The notes under the pieces are model-generated. The model saw nothing but the letters and a program-made list of their open reading frames with translations. It searched no databases and had not been told where the DNA came from. Below are positions 1 to 9,321 of a stretch of 64,000 bases of DNA, piece after piece. The stretch is from Synechococcus sp. JA-3-3Ab (GTDB taxonomy: Bacteria; Cyanobacteriota; Cyanobacteriia; Thermostichales; Thermostichaceae). A program made the translations under genes and the position numbers. The stretch spans positions 1,794,501-1,858,500 of the forward strand of contig NC_007775.1 of the NCBI RefSeq assembly GCF_000013205.1. Reading direction: 5' to 3'. The first letter of the stretch is position 1. Each line of letters begins with the position of its first letter.

Positions 1-30
1 AGCCTGTCTCTGCGCCGACCCAGGGCTGGG

Positions 31-552
31 CTAGGGCAGCCAGGCCATCACCGCTAGCAGGGCGAAAAGGATCCCGATCAACACCCACGTCAGCCGTTGG
101 GTATTCAAGGGGGGAGCAGCCTCGCGGCGGATGGGATCGGCGACTTTTGGCAGGGAAGCTGGGCGGCGGGGGCGCTCATAGACCAGACGGCGTTCCCCTG
201 GCTCGGCCTCTTCCAGATGGCTGAGATCTGGGATTTCGAGCAACCACTCTGCTGGTCGCCGCAGACGCGGAGCCTGCCAGATGCCCAACACGTAGCGGGC
301 CTGTTGAGCCACTTCCGGATCCGGGTTGCCCAGCAAGGTTTGCGCCAAGCGGATCGCCTCCTGGGTCTCTCCAAGGGCCTCCTCGGCCAGGGCCTGCCAG
401 AGCCGCAGCTTGCCCGCTTGCGGGTAGCGGCTTTGGGCCTGTTTCACCTGTTCCAGAACCCGACGGTATTGTCCCCGCTCAAAGCTGGCCTCAATCCGGG
501 CCAGATGCTGGGGCAGGCGCAAGTCTTCGGGAGGGATCAACTCCGGATCCAC
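31..552 (-). CDS. TPR-like tail-anchored hypothetical protein
   Basis: This is a 173-residue protein that starts with GTG, preceded by a purine-rich AGGGGGG ribosome site. Residues about 18-95 are helical and resemble one or two degenerate tetratricopeptide units (a LARIEASFERGQYRRVLEQV-type helix pair). A proline/arginine-rich stretch follows, and a single hydrophobic segment at about 153-171 ends the protein, so it looks tail-anchored with its bulk in the cytoplasm. The neighbour on the same strand is a bilin lyase. No enzymatic motif is visible. The TPR assignment is inference from helix pattern and could be wrong; the C-terminal membrane anchor is clear. Confidence 0.7.
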   Translation of the reverse strand: MDPELIPPEDLRLPQHLARIEASFERGQYRRVLEQVKQAQSRYPQAGKLRLWQALAEEALGETQEAIRLAQTLLGNPDPEVAQQARYVLGIWQAPRLRRPAEWLLEIPDLSHLEEAEPGERRLVYERPRRPASLPKVADPIRREAAPPLNTQRLTWVLIGILFALLAVMAWLP

Positions 553-564
553 CGATAAACCCCC

Positions 565-1119
565 CTAGGTAAGCTTTTGTTCTACCCCAAACCCCACCAG
601 CAGCAGCTCCTCCAAGGGCTGACCGTGAGGGGGTCGTTGGTAGGTGAGGATCTGGCGCAGGCGCAGGCGTGGGTTAAGCAAGGTGATGGTATCCACAGCA
701 ACGACGCGGGTGTAGGTGGTGGTCATCACCAGTTGCAGGGATCCGGGATCGAAGCGGAAGCTGGCCACTATGGGGCGGTCTTCCTCATAGGCCCGATCCC
801 GCAAGTAGTCGCCCTCCAGCCCACGGGGCCCTTCTCGCCGGGGCACGAAGAGCATGTTTAGCTCTTGCCCAGCCTCCTCCCCTTTTTCGGAAACCGTCTC
901 AAACGCCAGGTGGAAGCCCAAAAACCCGTCCACACCGTGGTTGGGGTAGTTGTTGTCGGCCAGGACCTTCTCCTTGAGCTCAGGGGTGAGGGTGCGAATG
1001 GTGAAGTCGGTGCGCGAACGCTCCACCTCCCCTCGATCCAAATAGTGGTAGGTGCGCTCGGTGTGCCAGGCGCCAATGCAGCAGTTGAAGAAGTGGTGAA
1101 ATTTTTGCAGGGCATTCAT
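565..1119 (-). CDS. Phycobiliprotein lyase, CpcS/CpeS family
   Basis: A 184-residue protein resembling CpcS/CpeS (DUF1001) lyases, which attach phycocyanobilin to cysteines of phycobiliprotein subunits through a lipocalin-like beta barrel. The N-terminus MNALQKFHHFFNCCIGAW followed by TERTYHYL matches the family pattern (helix, then a Gly-Trp and Arg-Thr-Tyr opening the first strand). Later strands carry IVASFRF and LVMTTTYT. An open frame continues upstream to 1290, but that part overlaps ctpA and has no family resemblance, so the ATG at 1119 is preferred. Which subunit or cysteine it serves cannot be told from sequence. The presence of apcE twice in this window fits a phycobilisome-bearing cell. 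Confidence 0.85.
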   Translation of the reverse strand: MNALQKFHHFFNCCIGAWHTERTYHYLDRGEVERSRTDFTIRTLTPELKEKVLADNNYPNHGVDGFLGFHLAFETVSEKGEEAGQELNMLFVPRREGPRGLEGDYLRDRAYEEDRPIVASFRFDPGSLQLVMTTTYTRVVAVDTITLLNPRLRLRQILTYQRPPHGQPLEELLLVGFGVEQKLT

Positions 1120-1207
1120 GCCAGAGGGATCGAGAGCAGGGCCAAGTGGACGGCTAAACCCGATCCTAAAACGAATCGCAGACAAACAGGCACTCCCCTT
1201 CTCCCCC

Positions 1208-2521
1208 TCAGGTGTTAGCTGCCGCTGGGATCCCCTGGGCCACCGACAAAGTCGCCCCCAACACTTCCAAAGCCCGCTGCAACTGCCCATCCTCAGGGCC
1301 GCCCAGGCTTTCTGCCGTCAGGGGAACAGGGCCCGCGGCCACCTCCACATCGGGCTGGATCCCTTGGCGATGAATGTCGTGGCCGTTGGGGGTGAGGTAT
1401 TTGGCAGTGGTCACGGCCAGCCCCGAGCCGTCCGCCAGCTCCAGCAGGGATTGGATCAGCCCCTTGCCGAAGGTGCGCGTTCCCACCAGTTGCGCCCGTC
1501 CGCTGTCCTGCAACGCCCCCGCCAAGACTTCGCTGGCGCTGGCACTGCCCTGGTTCACTAAGACGACCAAGGGGGCTGCCGTGAGGACTTCGCCGGTGGC
1601 GGGAATGCCGTCCTGAATGCCGTAGCGATCCGTCACTCGCACGATGTCGCCTTTGGGGATCCAAAAGCGAGCAATCTCAATGGCCGCCTGCAGTAACCCT
1701 CCGGGGTTGTTGCGCAGATCGAGGATGTAGCCCCGCACTCCTCGCGCTTCTGCGGCCTGGATGGCCTGACGCACTTGAGCGGCGGCATTGCCGTTAAACT
1801 GGCTGAGGCGGATGTAGGCTACCTCCCCCTGGGGCAGCTTGAAAAAACCGGTGCGCACCGGGTTGATCAGGATGGACTGCCGCACCAGCTCCACCTCCCA
1901 GATGCGCTCCTGCCGCCTTAGCCGTAGGCTAACGGTTGTGCCGCTGGGGCCGCGCATGCGTTCTGCCACCTCATCCAAGCTCAGCCCTGCCACTGGCACC
2001 TGATCCACCGCCAGGATCTCATCTTGAGGTTGGATCCCGGCCCGCTCGGCAGGAGTCCCCTCCATTGGGGCGATGACCCGTACTGCCCCCTGCCCGTCGA
2101 TGGCAATCTGGAGGCCGACGCCGCTCAACTCGCCAGCAGTGGAAGTCTGCAGGCTGAGGTAGTGCTCCCTGTCCAAAAAGCGGGTGTAGGGATCCCCCAG
2201 AGTTGCCAGCATCTCCTCGATGGCCCGGTAGGTCTCTTGCCGATCCTTCAGGGGCCGAGAGAGAAAGCGCTGGCGCACCTGCCACCAGTTCTGTCCGTTG
2301 AAACCCGGATCCACGTAGGCCCGATCCACATAGGCCCACGCCTGCGCCAGCAGTTGCTGCTCTTCCCCCCAGCGGCTGGCCTGCACCTGACAGGCGCCAA
2401 TGCCCAAACTCGCCCAGAGCAGGCACCCTAGCAACAAAACTCGGACAGCCTGGCGTAACCCCCATCCGATCCCCAACCCTCTGCAACTGCTTTCCCCAGA
2501 TCTCGGCTTCTGCGCAATCAT
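1208..2521 (-). CDS. ctpA: C-terminal processing peptidase CtpA (S41)
   Basis: A 437-residue serine peptidase of family S41A. In cyanobacteria CtpA cleaves the C-terminal extension of precursor D1 in the thylakoid lumen, so that the manganese cluster can assemble. Residues about 24-45 form an export signal. A PDZ domain spans about 125-205 (GVGLQI ... AGIQPQDEILAVD). The catalytic domain contains NQGSASASE with the probable nucleophile Ser328 and the general base Lys353 in TFGKG, 25 residues later as in Tsp/CtpA. It lies divergent from petB-petD, an arrangement also seen in other Synechococcus. Two psbA genes in this window supply its probable substrate. CtpB/CtpC paralogues cannot be excluded by sequence alone. 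Confidence 0.88.
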   Translation of the reverse strand: MIAQKPRSGESSCRGLGIGWGLRQAVRVLLLGCLLWASLGIGACQVQASRWGEEQQLLAQAWAYVDRAYVDPGFNGQNWWQVRQRFLSRPLKDRQETYRAIEEMLATLGDPYTRFLDREHYLSLQTSTAGELSGVGLQIAIDGQGAVRVIAPMEGTPAERAGIQPQDEILAVDQVPVAGLSLDEVAERMRGPSGTTVSLRLRRQERIWEVELVRQSILINPVRTGFFKLPQGEVAYIRLSQFNGNAAAQVRQAIQAAEARGVRGYILDLRNNPGGLLQAAIEIARFWIPKGDIVRVTDRYGIQDGIPATGEVLTAAPLVVLVNQGSASASEVLAGALQDSGRAQLVGTRTFGKGLIQSLLELADGSGLAVTTAKYLTPNGHDIHRQGIQPDVEVAAGPVPLTAESLGGPEDGQLQRALEVLGATLSVAQGIPAAANT

Positions 2522-2648
2522 CGGATCCCAAACTGAAGAAGAAGCTAAGAAATACTAAGAAACGTGAACAAGATGAGACATCAGCAGGCGTTTGGGCTGT
2601 TGGTGTAGGGATCCCTGTCTCAAAGCTGAGCCCGACTTCATGATCGTG

Positions 2649-2676
2649 TTAACGAATTGTGTTACAGTGCTATAGG
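2649..2676 (+). promoter_or_regulatory. Candidate petB-petD promoter
   Basis: TTAACG at 2649-2654 and TATAGG at 2671-2676 are separated by 16 bases. TGC just before the -10 gives an extended -10 look. It lies about 50 bases before the petB ATG, in the 205-base divergent spacer shared with ctpA. This is a consensus match only. Confidence 0.45.
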
Positions 2677-2726
2677 GAGTGGGCCCGCCCCGCCCTGGAT
2701 ATCCAACTCTAAAAATTGCAGGCATC

Positions 2727-3374
2727 ATGAGCAAAGTTTACGACTGGCTAGACGAGCGGCTGGAGATCACGCCTTTCGTCGATGACGCAACCGGAAAATT
2801 CATTCCGCCCCACGTTAATATCTTCTACTGCCTCGGCGGCATCACGCTGGTGTGCTTCCTCATTCAGTTTGCCACCGGCTTTGCCATGACTTTTTACTAC
2901 CGTCCAACGGTGGCCGAGGCTTTTGAATCGGTCAACTACATCATGACCCAGGTCAACTTCGGCTGGCTGCTGCGCTCCATCCACCGCTGGAGTGCTTCCA
3001 TGATGGTGTTGATGATGATTCTACACACCTTCCGGGTTTACCTGACGGGGGGGTTCAAGAAGCCGCGCGAGCTGACCTGGGTAACCGGCGTGATCTTGGC
3101 GGTACTGACGGTTTCCTTTGGGGTTACCGGTTACTCCCTGCCTTGGGATCAGGTGGGCTATTGGGCAGTCAAGATCGTCTCCGGGGTGCCCAGTGCCATT
3201 CCGGTGGTGGGGGATGCCCTGGTCCAGCTTATCCGCGGCGGCGAGGCAGTTGGCCAAGCCACCCTCACCCGTTTCTACAGCCTGCACACCTTTGTGTTGC
3301 CTTGGCTGACGGCGGTCTTCATGACGATGCACTTTCTGATGATCCGCCGCCAGGGCATCTCCGGGCCTTTGTGA
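2727..3374 (+). CDS. petB: Cytochrome b6 of the b6f complex
   Basis: A 215-residue thylakoid membrane subunit of cytochrome b6f, which passes electrons from plastoquinol to plastocyanin or cytochrome c6. Four transmembrane helices are visible. His86 and His187, and His100 and His202, are the expected ligand pairs for the two b hemes, and Cys35 in NIFYCLGG is the covalent attachment site of heme c(n). The length is exactly that of the family when translation starts at [10 protein letters not shown]. An upstream in-frame ATG at 2679 would add 16 residues without homology, so it is not used. petD follows after 77 bases on the same strand, forming the usual petBD operon. Confidence 0.97.
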   Translation: MSKVYDWLDERLEITPFVDDATGKFIPPHVNIFYCLGGITLVCFLIQFATGFAMTFYYRPTVAEAFESVNYIMTQVNFGWLLRSIHRWSASMMVLMMILHTFRVYLTGGFKKPRELTWVTGVILAVLTVSFGVTGYSLPWDQVGYWAVKIVSGVPSAIPVVGDALVQLIRGGEAVGQATLTRFYSLHTFVLPWLTAVFMTMHFLMIRRQGISGPL

Positions 3375-3451
3375 TCCCAAACCGGTTCTTGTGAGCCGGG
3401 CACCCTGGATGCATCTTTTCAGAACTTTTGCCCTAGACAAGGAGAATGGCT

Positions 3452-3964
3452 ATGCCGGTCTCAAAGCAAGTGATAGCAACCGAGGCGATTACCCGCAAAG
3501 TTGACCTAGACAATCCCAAAGTTTTGGCCAAGCTGAAGAAGAACATGGGCCACATGACCTACGGGGAGCCCGCTTGGCCCAACGATTTGCTCTTTATGTT
3601 CCCGGTGGTGATCCTGGGCACTATTGGGGTGATTGTCGGCCTAGCGGTCATGGATCCGGCGGGTGTCGGCGAGCCGGCGGATCCCTTTGCCACGCCGCTG
3701 GAAATTCTGCCGGAGTGGTATCTCTACCCCGCGTTTCACATTTTGCGCATTGCTCCCAACAAGCTCTTGGGCATTGCCCTGATGTCGGCCATTCCGGTCG
3801 GCCTTCTGTTTGTGCCTTTCATCGAAAACGTCAACAAGTTTCAGAATCCGCTGCGCCGCCCCGTGGCGACGACGGTGTTTTTGATCGGCACCTTGGTCAC
3901 CCTCTATTTGGGCATTGGCGCCACCTTGCCTCTGGATAAGTGGGTCACCCTGGGCCTGTTCTAG
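3452..3964 (+). CDS. petD: Cytochrome b6f subunit IV
   Basis: A 170-residue partner of PetB with three transmembrane helices. It contains the conserved PEWYLYP motif (the PEWY loop of the quinol oxidation site) and ends with the typical [11 protein letters not shown] tail. Two ATGs lie close together at 3446 and 3452. GGAG at 3441-3444 sits only one base before the first but seven bases before the second, so 3452 is chosen. The N-terminus is about ten residues longer than the common 160-residue form ([18 protein letters not shown]), but homology is clear from [16 protein letters not shown] on. A strong terminator follows at 3993. Confidence 0.95.
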   Translation: MPVSKQVIATEAITRKVDLDNPKVLAKLKKNMGHMTYGEPAWPNDLLFMFPVVILGTIGVIVGLAVMDPAGVGEPADPFATPLEILPEWYLYPAFHILRIAPNKLLGIALMSAIPVGLLFVPFIENVNKFQNPLRRPVATTVFLIGTLVTLYLGIGATLPLDKWVTLGLF

Positions 3965-3992
3965 AGGGCAGAATATCGGCTTGATAACTCTG

Positions 3993-4028
3993 AGTGCAGC
4001 AGGCCGGTGGCCGGGCTGCACTTTTTTT
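3993..4028 (+). terminator. Rho-independent terminator of petBD
   Basis: AGTGCAGC at 3993-4000 pairs with GCTGCACT at 4015-4022, with additional CCGG/CCGG pairing inside the loop. A run of seven T follows. It sits 29 bases after the petD stop and ahead of leuB. Confidence 0.85.
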
Positions 4029-4106
4029 GGACGTGGGGGACTTTTCGGCAAACCTGGGGGCCAAGGGATGGTAATATCGCTACGCATTCTTTTGCTGTGA
4101 CCGCCC

Positions 4107-5252
4107 ATGAGCGTTCCTTCCTCTGCTGTCCGAACCTATCGGATTACAGCCCTGGCCGGAGATGGGATCGGTCCTGAAATCATGCAGGTGGGGCGGGCGG
4201 TTTTGGATGCGGTTGCCGCTCAGGTGGGGTTTTCCCTCCAGTGGCAGGAGGGCTTGATTGGCGGGGCCGCCTACGAAGCCACGGGGGATCCCTTGCCGCC
4301 AGAGACCTTGAAAATGGCCCAGGAGAGCGATGCTGTTTACTTGGCGGCAGTTGGCGACTTTAAGTACGACACCCTGCCGCGGGAGAAGCGCCCTGAGCGG
4401 GCTTTGTTGGGCTTGCGGGCGGGCCTGGGGCTGTTTGCCAACTTGCGCCCGGTGAAGATCTTTCCGCAACTGGTGCAGGCCTCTTCCCTCAAGCCGGAGG
4501 TGGTTGCCGGGATCGACCTGGTGGTGGTGCGGGAGCTCACCGGCGGCATCTACTTCGGCCAACCCAAAGGGATCTTCACAGATGCCAAGGGATCCCGGCG
4601 GGGTGTGAACACCATGGCCTACAGCGAGGCGGAGGTGGATCGCATTGCCCGTGTGGCTTTTGAACTGGCCCGCAAACGCCGGCGCAAGCTCTGCTCGGTG
4701 GATAAAGCCAATGTCCTGGAAGTGTCACAACTGTGGCGGGAGCGGGTTACCGCCATTGCGGCTGAGTACCCCGACGTGGAGCTGTCCCACCTGTACGTCG
4801 ATAATGCTGCCATGCAGTTGGTGCGCTGGCCCAAGCAGTTTGACGTCATTCTCACGGAGAACCTCTTCGGGGATATCCTCTCCGACGAGGCGGCGATGCT
4901 GACCGGGTCCATCGGCATGTTGCCCTCTGCCTCTTTGGGATCCTCTGGCCCTGGGGTGTACGAACCCGTACACGGGTCAGCCCCGGATATTGCCGGACAA
5001 GACAAGGCCAACCCCATTGCCCAGGTGCTCTCCGGGGCAATGCTGCTGCGCTACTCCTTGGATCAGCCCCAGGCTGCCGACCGCATCGAACAGGCCGTCG
5101 AGGCGGTTTTGGCCCAGGGCTACCGCACTGCCGACATCTACTCTGAGGGGATGACCCTCGTCGGCTGTCGGGAAATGGGGGAAAAGATCTTGGCTGCTCT
5201 GGCCCAGCAGCAAGCCTCCCCCCAAGGATCGCTCTCAGCCCCTGGTGGTTGA
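4107..5252 (+). CDS. leuB: 3-isopropylmalate dehydrogenase
   Basis: A 381-residue cytosolic enzyme that oxidises and decarboxylates 3-isopropylmalate to 2-oxoisocaproate in leucine synthesis, using NAD and a divalent metal. The start [14 protein letters not shown] is the family signature. NLRPVKIFP and [17 protein letters not shown] carry substrate-binding arginines. [27 protein letters not shown] is the metal and cofactor region, and [18 protein letters not shown] is the NAD-binding loop that separates LeuB from isocitrate dehydrogenase. Length is slightly above the usual 360 because of a short tail. It is separated from petD by a terminator, so it is probably a single-gene unit; ntcA converges on it from the other side. 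Confidence 0.96.
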   Translation: MSVPSSAVRTYRITALAGDGIGPEIMQVGRAVLDAVAAQVGFSLQWQEGLIGGAAYEATGDPLPPETLKMAQESDAVYLAAVGDFKYDTLPREKRPERALLGLRAGLGLFANLRPVKIFPQLVQASSLKPEVVAGIDLVVVRELTGGIYFGQPKGIFTDAKGSRRGVNTMAYSEAEVDRIARVAFELARKRRRKLCSVDKANVLEVSQLWRERVTAIAAEYPDVELSHLYVDNAAMQLVRWPKQFDVILTENLFGDILSDEAAMLTGSIGMLPSASLGSSGPGVYEPVHGSAPDIAGQDKANPIAQVLSGAMLLRYSLDQPQAADRIEQAVEAVLAQGYRTADIYSEGMTLVGCREMGEKILAALAQQQASPQGSLSAPGG

Positions 5253-5347
5253 GGGGAGGTTCCCTCGTCGCTGCCCTGCCCTGGTGGCACGGCTACTCCT
5301 CTCCCAGAGGGAGGGATTGTCCCGACTGGTAAATTCCTGGAAACGGC

Positions 5348-5372
5348 CCTAGGGGCAGCTTCTCCCCCTAGG
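5348..5372 (-). terminator. Hairpin over the ntcA stop codon
   Basis: CCTAGGGG at 5348-5355 and CCCCTAGG at 5365-5372 form a perfect 8-bp stem with a 9-base loop. The ntcA stop codon (5368-5370) lies inside the second arm. No clear T run follows, so termination is tentative. Confidence 0.4.
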
Positions 5373-6042
5373 CAAAGCGATGGCCAAGCTGCATTGGGTC
5401 GTGGACGGTGATCTTTTTCTTGTGGATGGAAATGTAGTTCTTCTTGCGCAGCTCCCCCAACAGACGAGTGATGGTGACGCGAGTGGAGCCGATCGCTTCC
5501 GCAATGGCCTGGTGGGATAGCTTGAGATCGATGGTGACTCCATTGGGGCCGGGCACCCCGAAGTCGCGGCAGAGGATCAGTAGAAAGCTGACCAGACGGG
5601 ATCCCATGTCGCGGTGGGCCAGCGTCTCGATCATCATCTCCGTCTGCAAGATGCGGGAAGACAGGCTCTTGAGGAGCAACATGGAGAGCTCAGCGTTCTC
5701 CCGCAAGGATTTTTCCACCTGTTCGATGGGCAGAGAGAGCAGCTCGACGCGGGTAAAGGCCACCGCGTGATAGAAGCGGTCGGAGCGCTGCCCCGTGATG
5801 AAGGAGAGCACCCCAAAGATGCTGTTTTCCCGCAGGAGAGCGACGGTAATTTCTTCCCCCATTTCGTAGACCCGCGAGAGCTTGACAGCTCCTTTCACCA
5901 AAAAGTAAACCCGCTCCGCCGGATCCCCAGGAAAGAAGATGGTCTTACCGCGCTCAAACGTTTCGATAACCGGAGGATGGTGAGGCCCTCCCAACTGTTT
6001 GAAGGCTGCAACCAGAGATTTTTCTGCAATGGCCACTGCCAT
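5368..6042 (-). CDS. ntcA: Global nitrogen regulator NtcA
   Basis: A 224-residue CRP/FNR-family transcription factor. NtcA binds GTA-N8-TAC sites and activates nitrogen assimilation genes when 2-oxoglutarate is high. An N-terminal cyclic-nucleotide-like beta barrel spans about 30-130, followed by the long dimer helix. The C-terminal winged helix-turn-helix is [21 protein letters not shown], whose recognition helix is the hallmark of NtcA. The ATG at 6042 ([10 protein letters not shown]) is preferred over an upstream TTG. A matching NtcA box lies in its own promoter at 6209-6222, indicating autoregulation. Nitrogenase genes in the same window are probable indirect or direct targets. Confidence 0.96.
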   Translation of the reverse strand: MAVAIAEKSLVAAFKQLGGPHHPPVIETFERGKTIFFPGDPAERVYFLVKGAVKLSRVYEMGEEITVALLRENSIFGVLSFITGQRSDRFYHAVAFTRVELLSLPIEQVEKSLRENAELSMLLLKSLSSRILQTEMMIETLAHRDMGSRLVSFLLILCRDFGVPGPNGVTIDLKLSHQAIAEAIGSTRVTITRLLGELRKKNYISIHKKKITVHDPMQLGHRFA

Positions 6043-6179
6043 ATTCTTCAACCTTTTAAGGTCAGTTTATCCCTTAGAATCAACCCAACAAGATCAGCCA
6101 GGAGTGCCGGGGTTGAGCTGCCCGCTATTGACCCAAGCCACCCTTGACTCAAAAATGACCTCGGCGGCAAGATTATCCT

Positions 6180-6222
6180 AAGCTAAAAGACTCTGCTTGG
6201 ATATCTTTGTAGCAGGAGCTAC
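6180..6222 (-). promoter_or_regulatory. NtcA-activated (class II) promoter of ntcA
   Basis: On the minus strand GTAGCTCCTGCTAC at 6222-6209 is an exact GTA-N8-TAC box. Twenty-three bases further on, TAGCTT (6185-6180) matches the TA-N3-T -10 element. This is the canonical spacing of NtcA class II promoters and points to ntcA autoregulation. Confidence 0.8.
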
Positions 6223-6308
6223 ATCTTTGAAGTCTTGTCTCCTGTCCAAGATATGCCTCTAGCGCACTGTTTTGGGACGGTGCAGGCGGGAGGTGCGAGG
6301 AAAGTTAT

Positions 6309-8108
6309 ATGGGGATCGCGCAGGGTGGGGTTGCCGCCCCTTCTCAGCTAAGCCGTCAGCATTTCACGGTGCGGATGCCGGAGCCGGCCAATCACCTTTT
6401 GGAGGTGGAACTACAGATCCAAGAGGTGGATCCAGAAGTACCTCTGCAACTGCGGCTGCCGGTGTGGACGCCGGGATCCTACCTGGTGCGGGAATATGCC
6501 CGCCATGTGCAAGAGTTTCAGGCAGCAACGGAGCAAGGGATCCCTTTGGCCTGGCGGAAGGTAGATAAGCACACTTGGGAGATCGAGCCGCCCCGCTGTT
6601 CGGCTGTCGCGATCCGCTATCGGGTCTACGCCTACGAGCTGACGGTGCGCACCAACCATTTGGATCTCACCCACGCCTACTTCAACGGGGCGGCGCTCTT
6701 TCTCTACGTGCCCGGTCGCGAGCGGGAGCCCTACACCTTGACGATAATCCCTCCCAAACCCGACTGGCACGTCGCCATCAGTTTGCGACCTTTGAGGTCT
6801 TCTTCTGAGGATGCTGCTTCCGGCCAGTCTTTTGTGGCGGCAGACTACGACGAGCTGGTGGATAGCCCGGTGGAGGTGGGCCTGCACCAGTTGCGGTCGT
6901 TTGCGGTGGAAGGGATCCCTCACTACTTCGTGGTCTGGGGAGCGGGCACCCTAAATTTGGAGCAAGCGGTGGCCGATGCCGAGAAAATTGTCCGGGCCAC
7001 GGCGGCGTTTTTTGGCGAGCTGCCCTACGACCGCTACTGGTTTATTGTGCATTTGTCAGCCGGGGGATTTGGCGGCCTGGAGCACAAGTACAGTGCCACC
7101 CTCAATTATTCTGGACTGGAGCTGCATCAGCCTCAGTCCTACCGTCGCTTTTTGGCGCTGCTGGCCCATGAGCTTTTCCATGCTTGGAACGTCAAGCGGC
7201 TGCGCCCTCTAGCTTTGGAGAAAATTGACTACAACCAAGAAAACTATGTGGACTGCCTCTGGTTCTGCGAAGGGGCAACCAGCTACTACGAAAATGTTAT
7301 CTTGCTGCGAGCAGGGATCCTCAGTGCCAAAGAGTTTCTGCAGATCCTATCTGAGCAAATTAGCCGGCTACAGCGCACGCCAGGTCGAGCTGTACAGTCA
7401 CTGCAGGAGGCCAGTTTCGACGCCTGGATCAAGCTCTACCGTCCCCACGAAAATAGCCTCAACAGCCAGGTTTCCTATTACCTAAAGGGCGCTTTGGTCT
7501 GCTGGCTGCTAGATCTGCACATTCGCCACCTCTCAGGGGGGCAGGGATCCCTGGACACGGCCCTGCGGGATCTGTGGCAGCGCTTTGGTCGGACAGAGAA
7601 AGGCTACAGCAACCAAGACTTGCAAGAGGCGTTTGAGCGGGCAGCCGGCGCCGATCTCAGCCCCTTTTTCGCCGCCTATGTGGACGGCACGGAAGAGCTA
7701 GACTACAACGCCTACCTCCACCCCTTTGGCCTCACCCTCAAGGTTCACTTCAGCCGACCCAACCCTCCCCCCTACCTGGGCCTCAACTTCAACGGCGAAG
7801 GCAATCGCATCAGCGCCGTCGAGATGGGATCCCCCGCTCAAAAAGCCGGCATCTGGGCTGGCGATGAGTTGGTGGCCTTGGATGGCTTCCGGGTAAGCGC
7901 TGCCAACTTGCCAGAACGCTTGGCGGCCTACCAGCCCCACCAGGCCATCTGCCTGAGCGTCTTTCAGGGCGATCAGTTGAAGCACTTCTGGATCCCCTTA
8001 GATCCACCTCGCCCGGATGTGTACACCCTCGAAGCCCTGCCTGAGCTCACTCCCGCCCAGAAAGCGCTCCAGCAGGGCTGGCTGGGATCCCTTCTGGCTC
8101 AAGAGTAA
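6309..8108 (+). CDS. M61 family metallopeptidase with PDZ domain
   Basis: A 599-residue protein of the glycyl aminopeptidase family (M61). The zinc-binding motif HELFH is at 287-291, and Glu321 in CEGATSYYE is the probable third zinc ligand. The N-terminal 200 residues form the beta-rich domain usual in this family, beginning FTVRMPEPANHLLEVE. The C-terminus (about 500-590) is a PDZ domain (GSPAQKAGIWAGDELVALDG). No signal peptide is seen, so it is probably cytoplasmic. GAGGAAAG precedes the ATG with good spacing. The natural substrate of cyanobacterial members is unknown to me. It stands between ntcA, divergent, and an AT-rich gene of foreign appearance. Confidence 0.88.
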   Translation: MGIAQGGVAAPSQLSRQHFTVRMPEPANHLLEVELQIQEVDPEVPLQLRLPVWTPGSYLVREYARHVQEFQAATEQGIPLAWRKVDKHTWEIEPPRCSAVAIRYRVYAYELTVRTNHLDLTHAYFNGAALFLYVPGREREPYTLTIIPPKPDWHVAISLRPLRSSSEDAASGQSFVAADYDELVDSPVEVGLHQLRSFAVEGIPHYFVVWGAGTLNLEQAVADAEKIVRATAAFFGELPYDRYWFIVHLSAGGFGGLEHKYSATLNYSGLELHQPQSYRRFLALLAHELFHAWNVKRLRPLALEKIDYNQENYVDCLWFCEGATSYYENVILLRAGILSAKEFLQILSEQISRLQRTPGRAVQSLQEASFDAWIKLYRPHENSLNSQVSYYLKGALVCWLLDLHIRHLSGGQGSLDTALRDLWQRFGRTEKGYSNQDLQEAFERAAGADLSPFFAAYVDGTEELDYNAYLHPFGLTLKVHFSRPNPPPYLGLNFNGEGNRISAVEMGSPAQKAGIWAGDELVALDGFRVSAANLPERLAAYQPHQAICLSVFQGDQLKHFWIPLDPPRPDVYTLEALPELTPAQKALQQGWLGSLLAQE

Positions 8109-8189
8109 GCAGGAGGTAGCAATGCTTTAAAATCTTCCTAGCTGTTCACAACTCCTGAGTTAGGTTAAAGAAAATAGGATCAAGGGAAG

Positions 8190-9314
8190 ATGACTCTGCT
8201 TTTAGGTCTTCTAATTGGATTGGCTATTGGTTTCTGCCTGGGCGTTTATACCTGTAGGCTCACTCAAAGAGCTGATAGTCAGTTACTGGATGAGATTCTA
8301 AGAAAGTTACAAGCTGATCTTGAGGGCTTCAAACTTCATATCTCAGAAAGTCTGTCCGAAAGTTACCAAAACTTCCTTCAGCATTTAGCTGAGTACAGAA
8401 GTCAGCTAGTTAAGAACATAAGTAACCAGCAGAATATCCTGAGCAGGCTATTAGAAAGTACAGAAAAAATTTCCCAGAATCTAAGCTCAAGTTCTAGCCT
8501 TCAAAAGACGAAGGAAACTAACGAGCGAACTGCTGGCGCGCGACTCAAGAGTTTGCCGCCAGGGACGATTAGCCTTGAACAGGTGAAAATAGGGGTATTT
8601 CTGTGGTCTAGGGACATAAGGATGAAGAACCTGATCCCATCTAGTAAAAAAGCCGATGCAGAAGGAGAACTCGATAACAAGCTGAACTGGATATCAAACC
8701 TTATGGGTCAGAGGTACTCGCTGATCGAGAAGCTTTACAAAGAAATTAAATCTGGCATTGGAGAAGAAAAGGCCTTAACTCTTTGCTTAAAAGGCAACTC
8801 CCCGGAAGTGATAAGTTATAGCTGCCAACTTGCTTCCACTCTACATAAGGTTAATTTCTTAGAGGAATATAACTACTCAAAATCCTCCAAAAACCTGAGG
8901 GTAAAGCTAAGCAAGTCTACAGAGGCAATCAAGTTCCTATCTGGAGATTGGCTGGAGAGATATGTCAAACAGCAACTGATCAAGTTTGCTAGAGAGCAGG
9001 GACAGAAGATCGATTTTTCCTACATCGCAAATGAGGAAGTTACTTTGCCCGACGGTAGCGACTTTGAGATCGATCTCTTCTTCCACATTAACAACCGATT
9101 CTACTGGATAGAGTCGAAGACCGGCAGCTATAGAGACTGTATAGAGAAGTACTCTTGGCTCGCCTCCGAAATGGGTCTCGGCCCAGATCAAGTCTTTCTG
9201 GTCTTGGCAGATGTTGATCAAGAGACGAGAAGTAGGATCTACTCCTCCTATAATCTTTCAGCTATTAGTGTCGAGGAGGTTGAGTCTCTGCTGTACAGAA
9301 TTGTGAGGAGGTAG
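8190..9314 (+). CDS. Membrane-anchored PD-(D/E)XK nuclease-like protein
   Basis: A 374-residue protein not recognised by name. Residues 3-21 are one hydrophobic helix, and about 30-98 are a probable coiled coil. A middle domain (about 128-250) leads into a C-terminal domain with GDWLERYV (Glu256), DFEIDLFF (Asp295) and YWIESKTG (Glu308, Lys310). That spacing matches the E...D...ExK core of PD-(D/E)XK nucleases. The WLE...EID...IESKTG style recalls the DUF1887/Card1-like restriction-endonuclease domain, but no CARF domain is evident. Base composition is about 40% GC by eye, far below its neighbours, suggesting transfer. It stands alone between unrelated genes. Nuclease activity and a defence role are inference. 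Confidence 0.7.
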   Translation: MTLLLGLLIGLAIGFCLGVYTCRLTQRADSQLLDEILRKLQADLEGFKLHISESLSESYQNFLQHLAEYRSQLVKNISNQQNILSRLLESTEKISQNLSSSSSLQKTKETNERTAGARLKSLPPGTISLEQVKIGVFLWSRDIRMKNLIPSSKKADAEGELDNKLNWISNLMGQRYSLIEKLYKEIKSGIGEEKALTLCLKGNSPEVISYSCQLASTLHKVNFLEEYNYSKSSKNLRVKLSKSTEAIKFLSGDWLERYVKQQLIKFAREQGQKIDFSYIANEEVTLPDGSDFEIDLFFHINNRFYWIESKTGSYRDCIEKYSWLASEMGLGPDQVFLVLADVDQETRSRIYSSYNLSAISVEEVESLLYRIVRR

Positions 9315-9321
9315 GCCCAGT

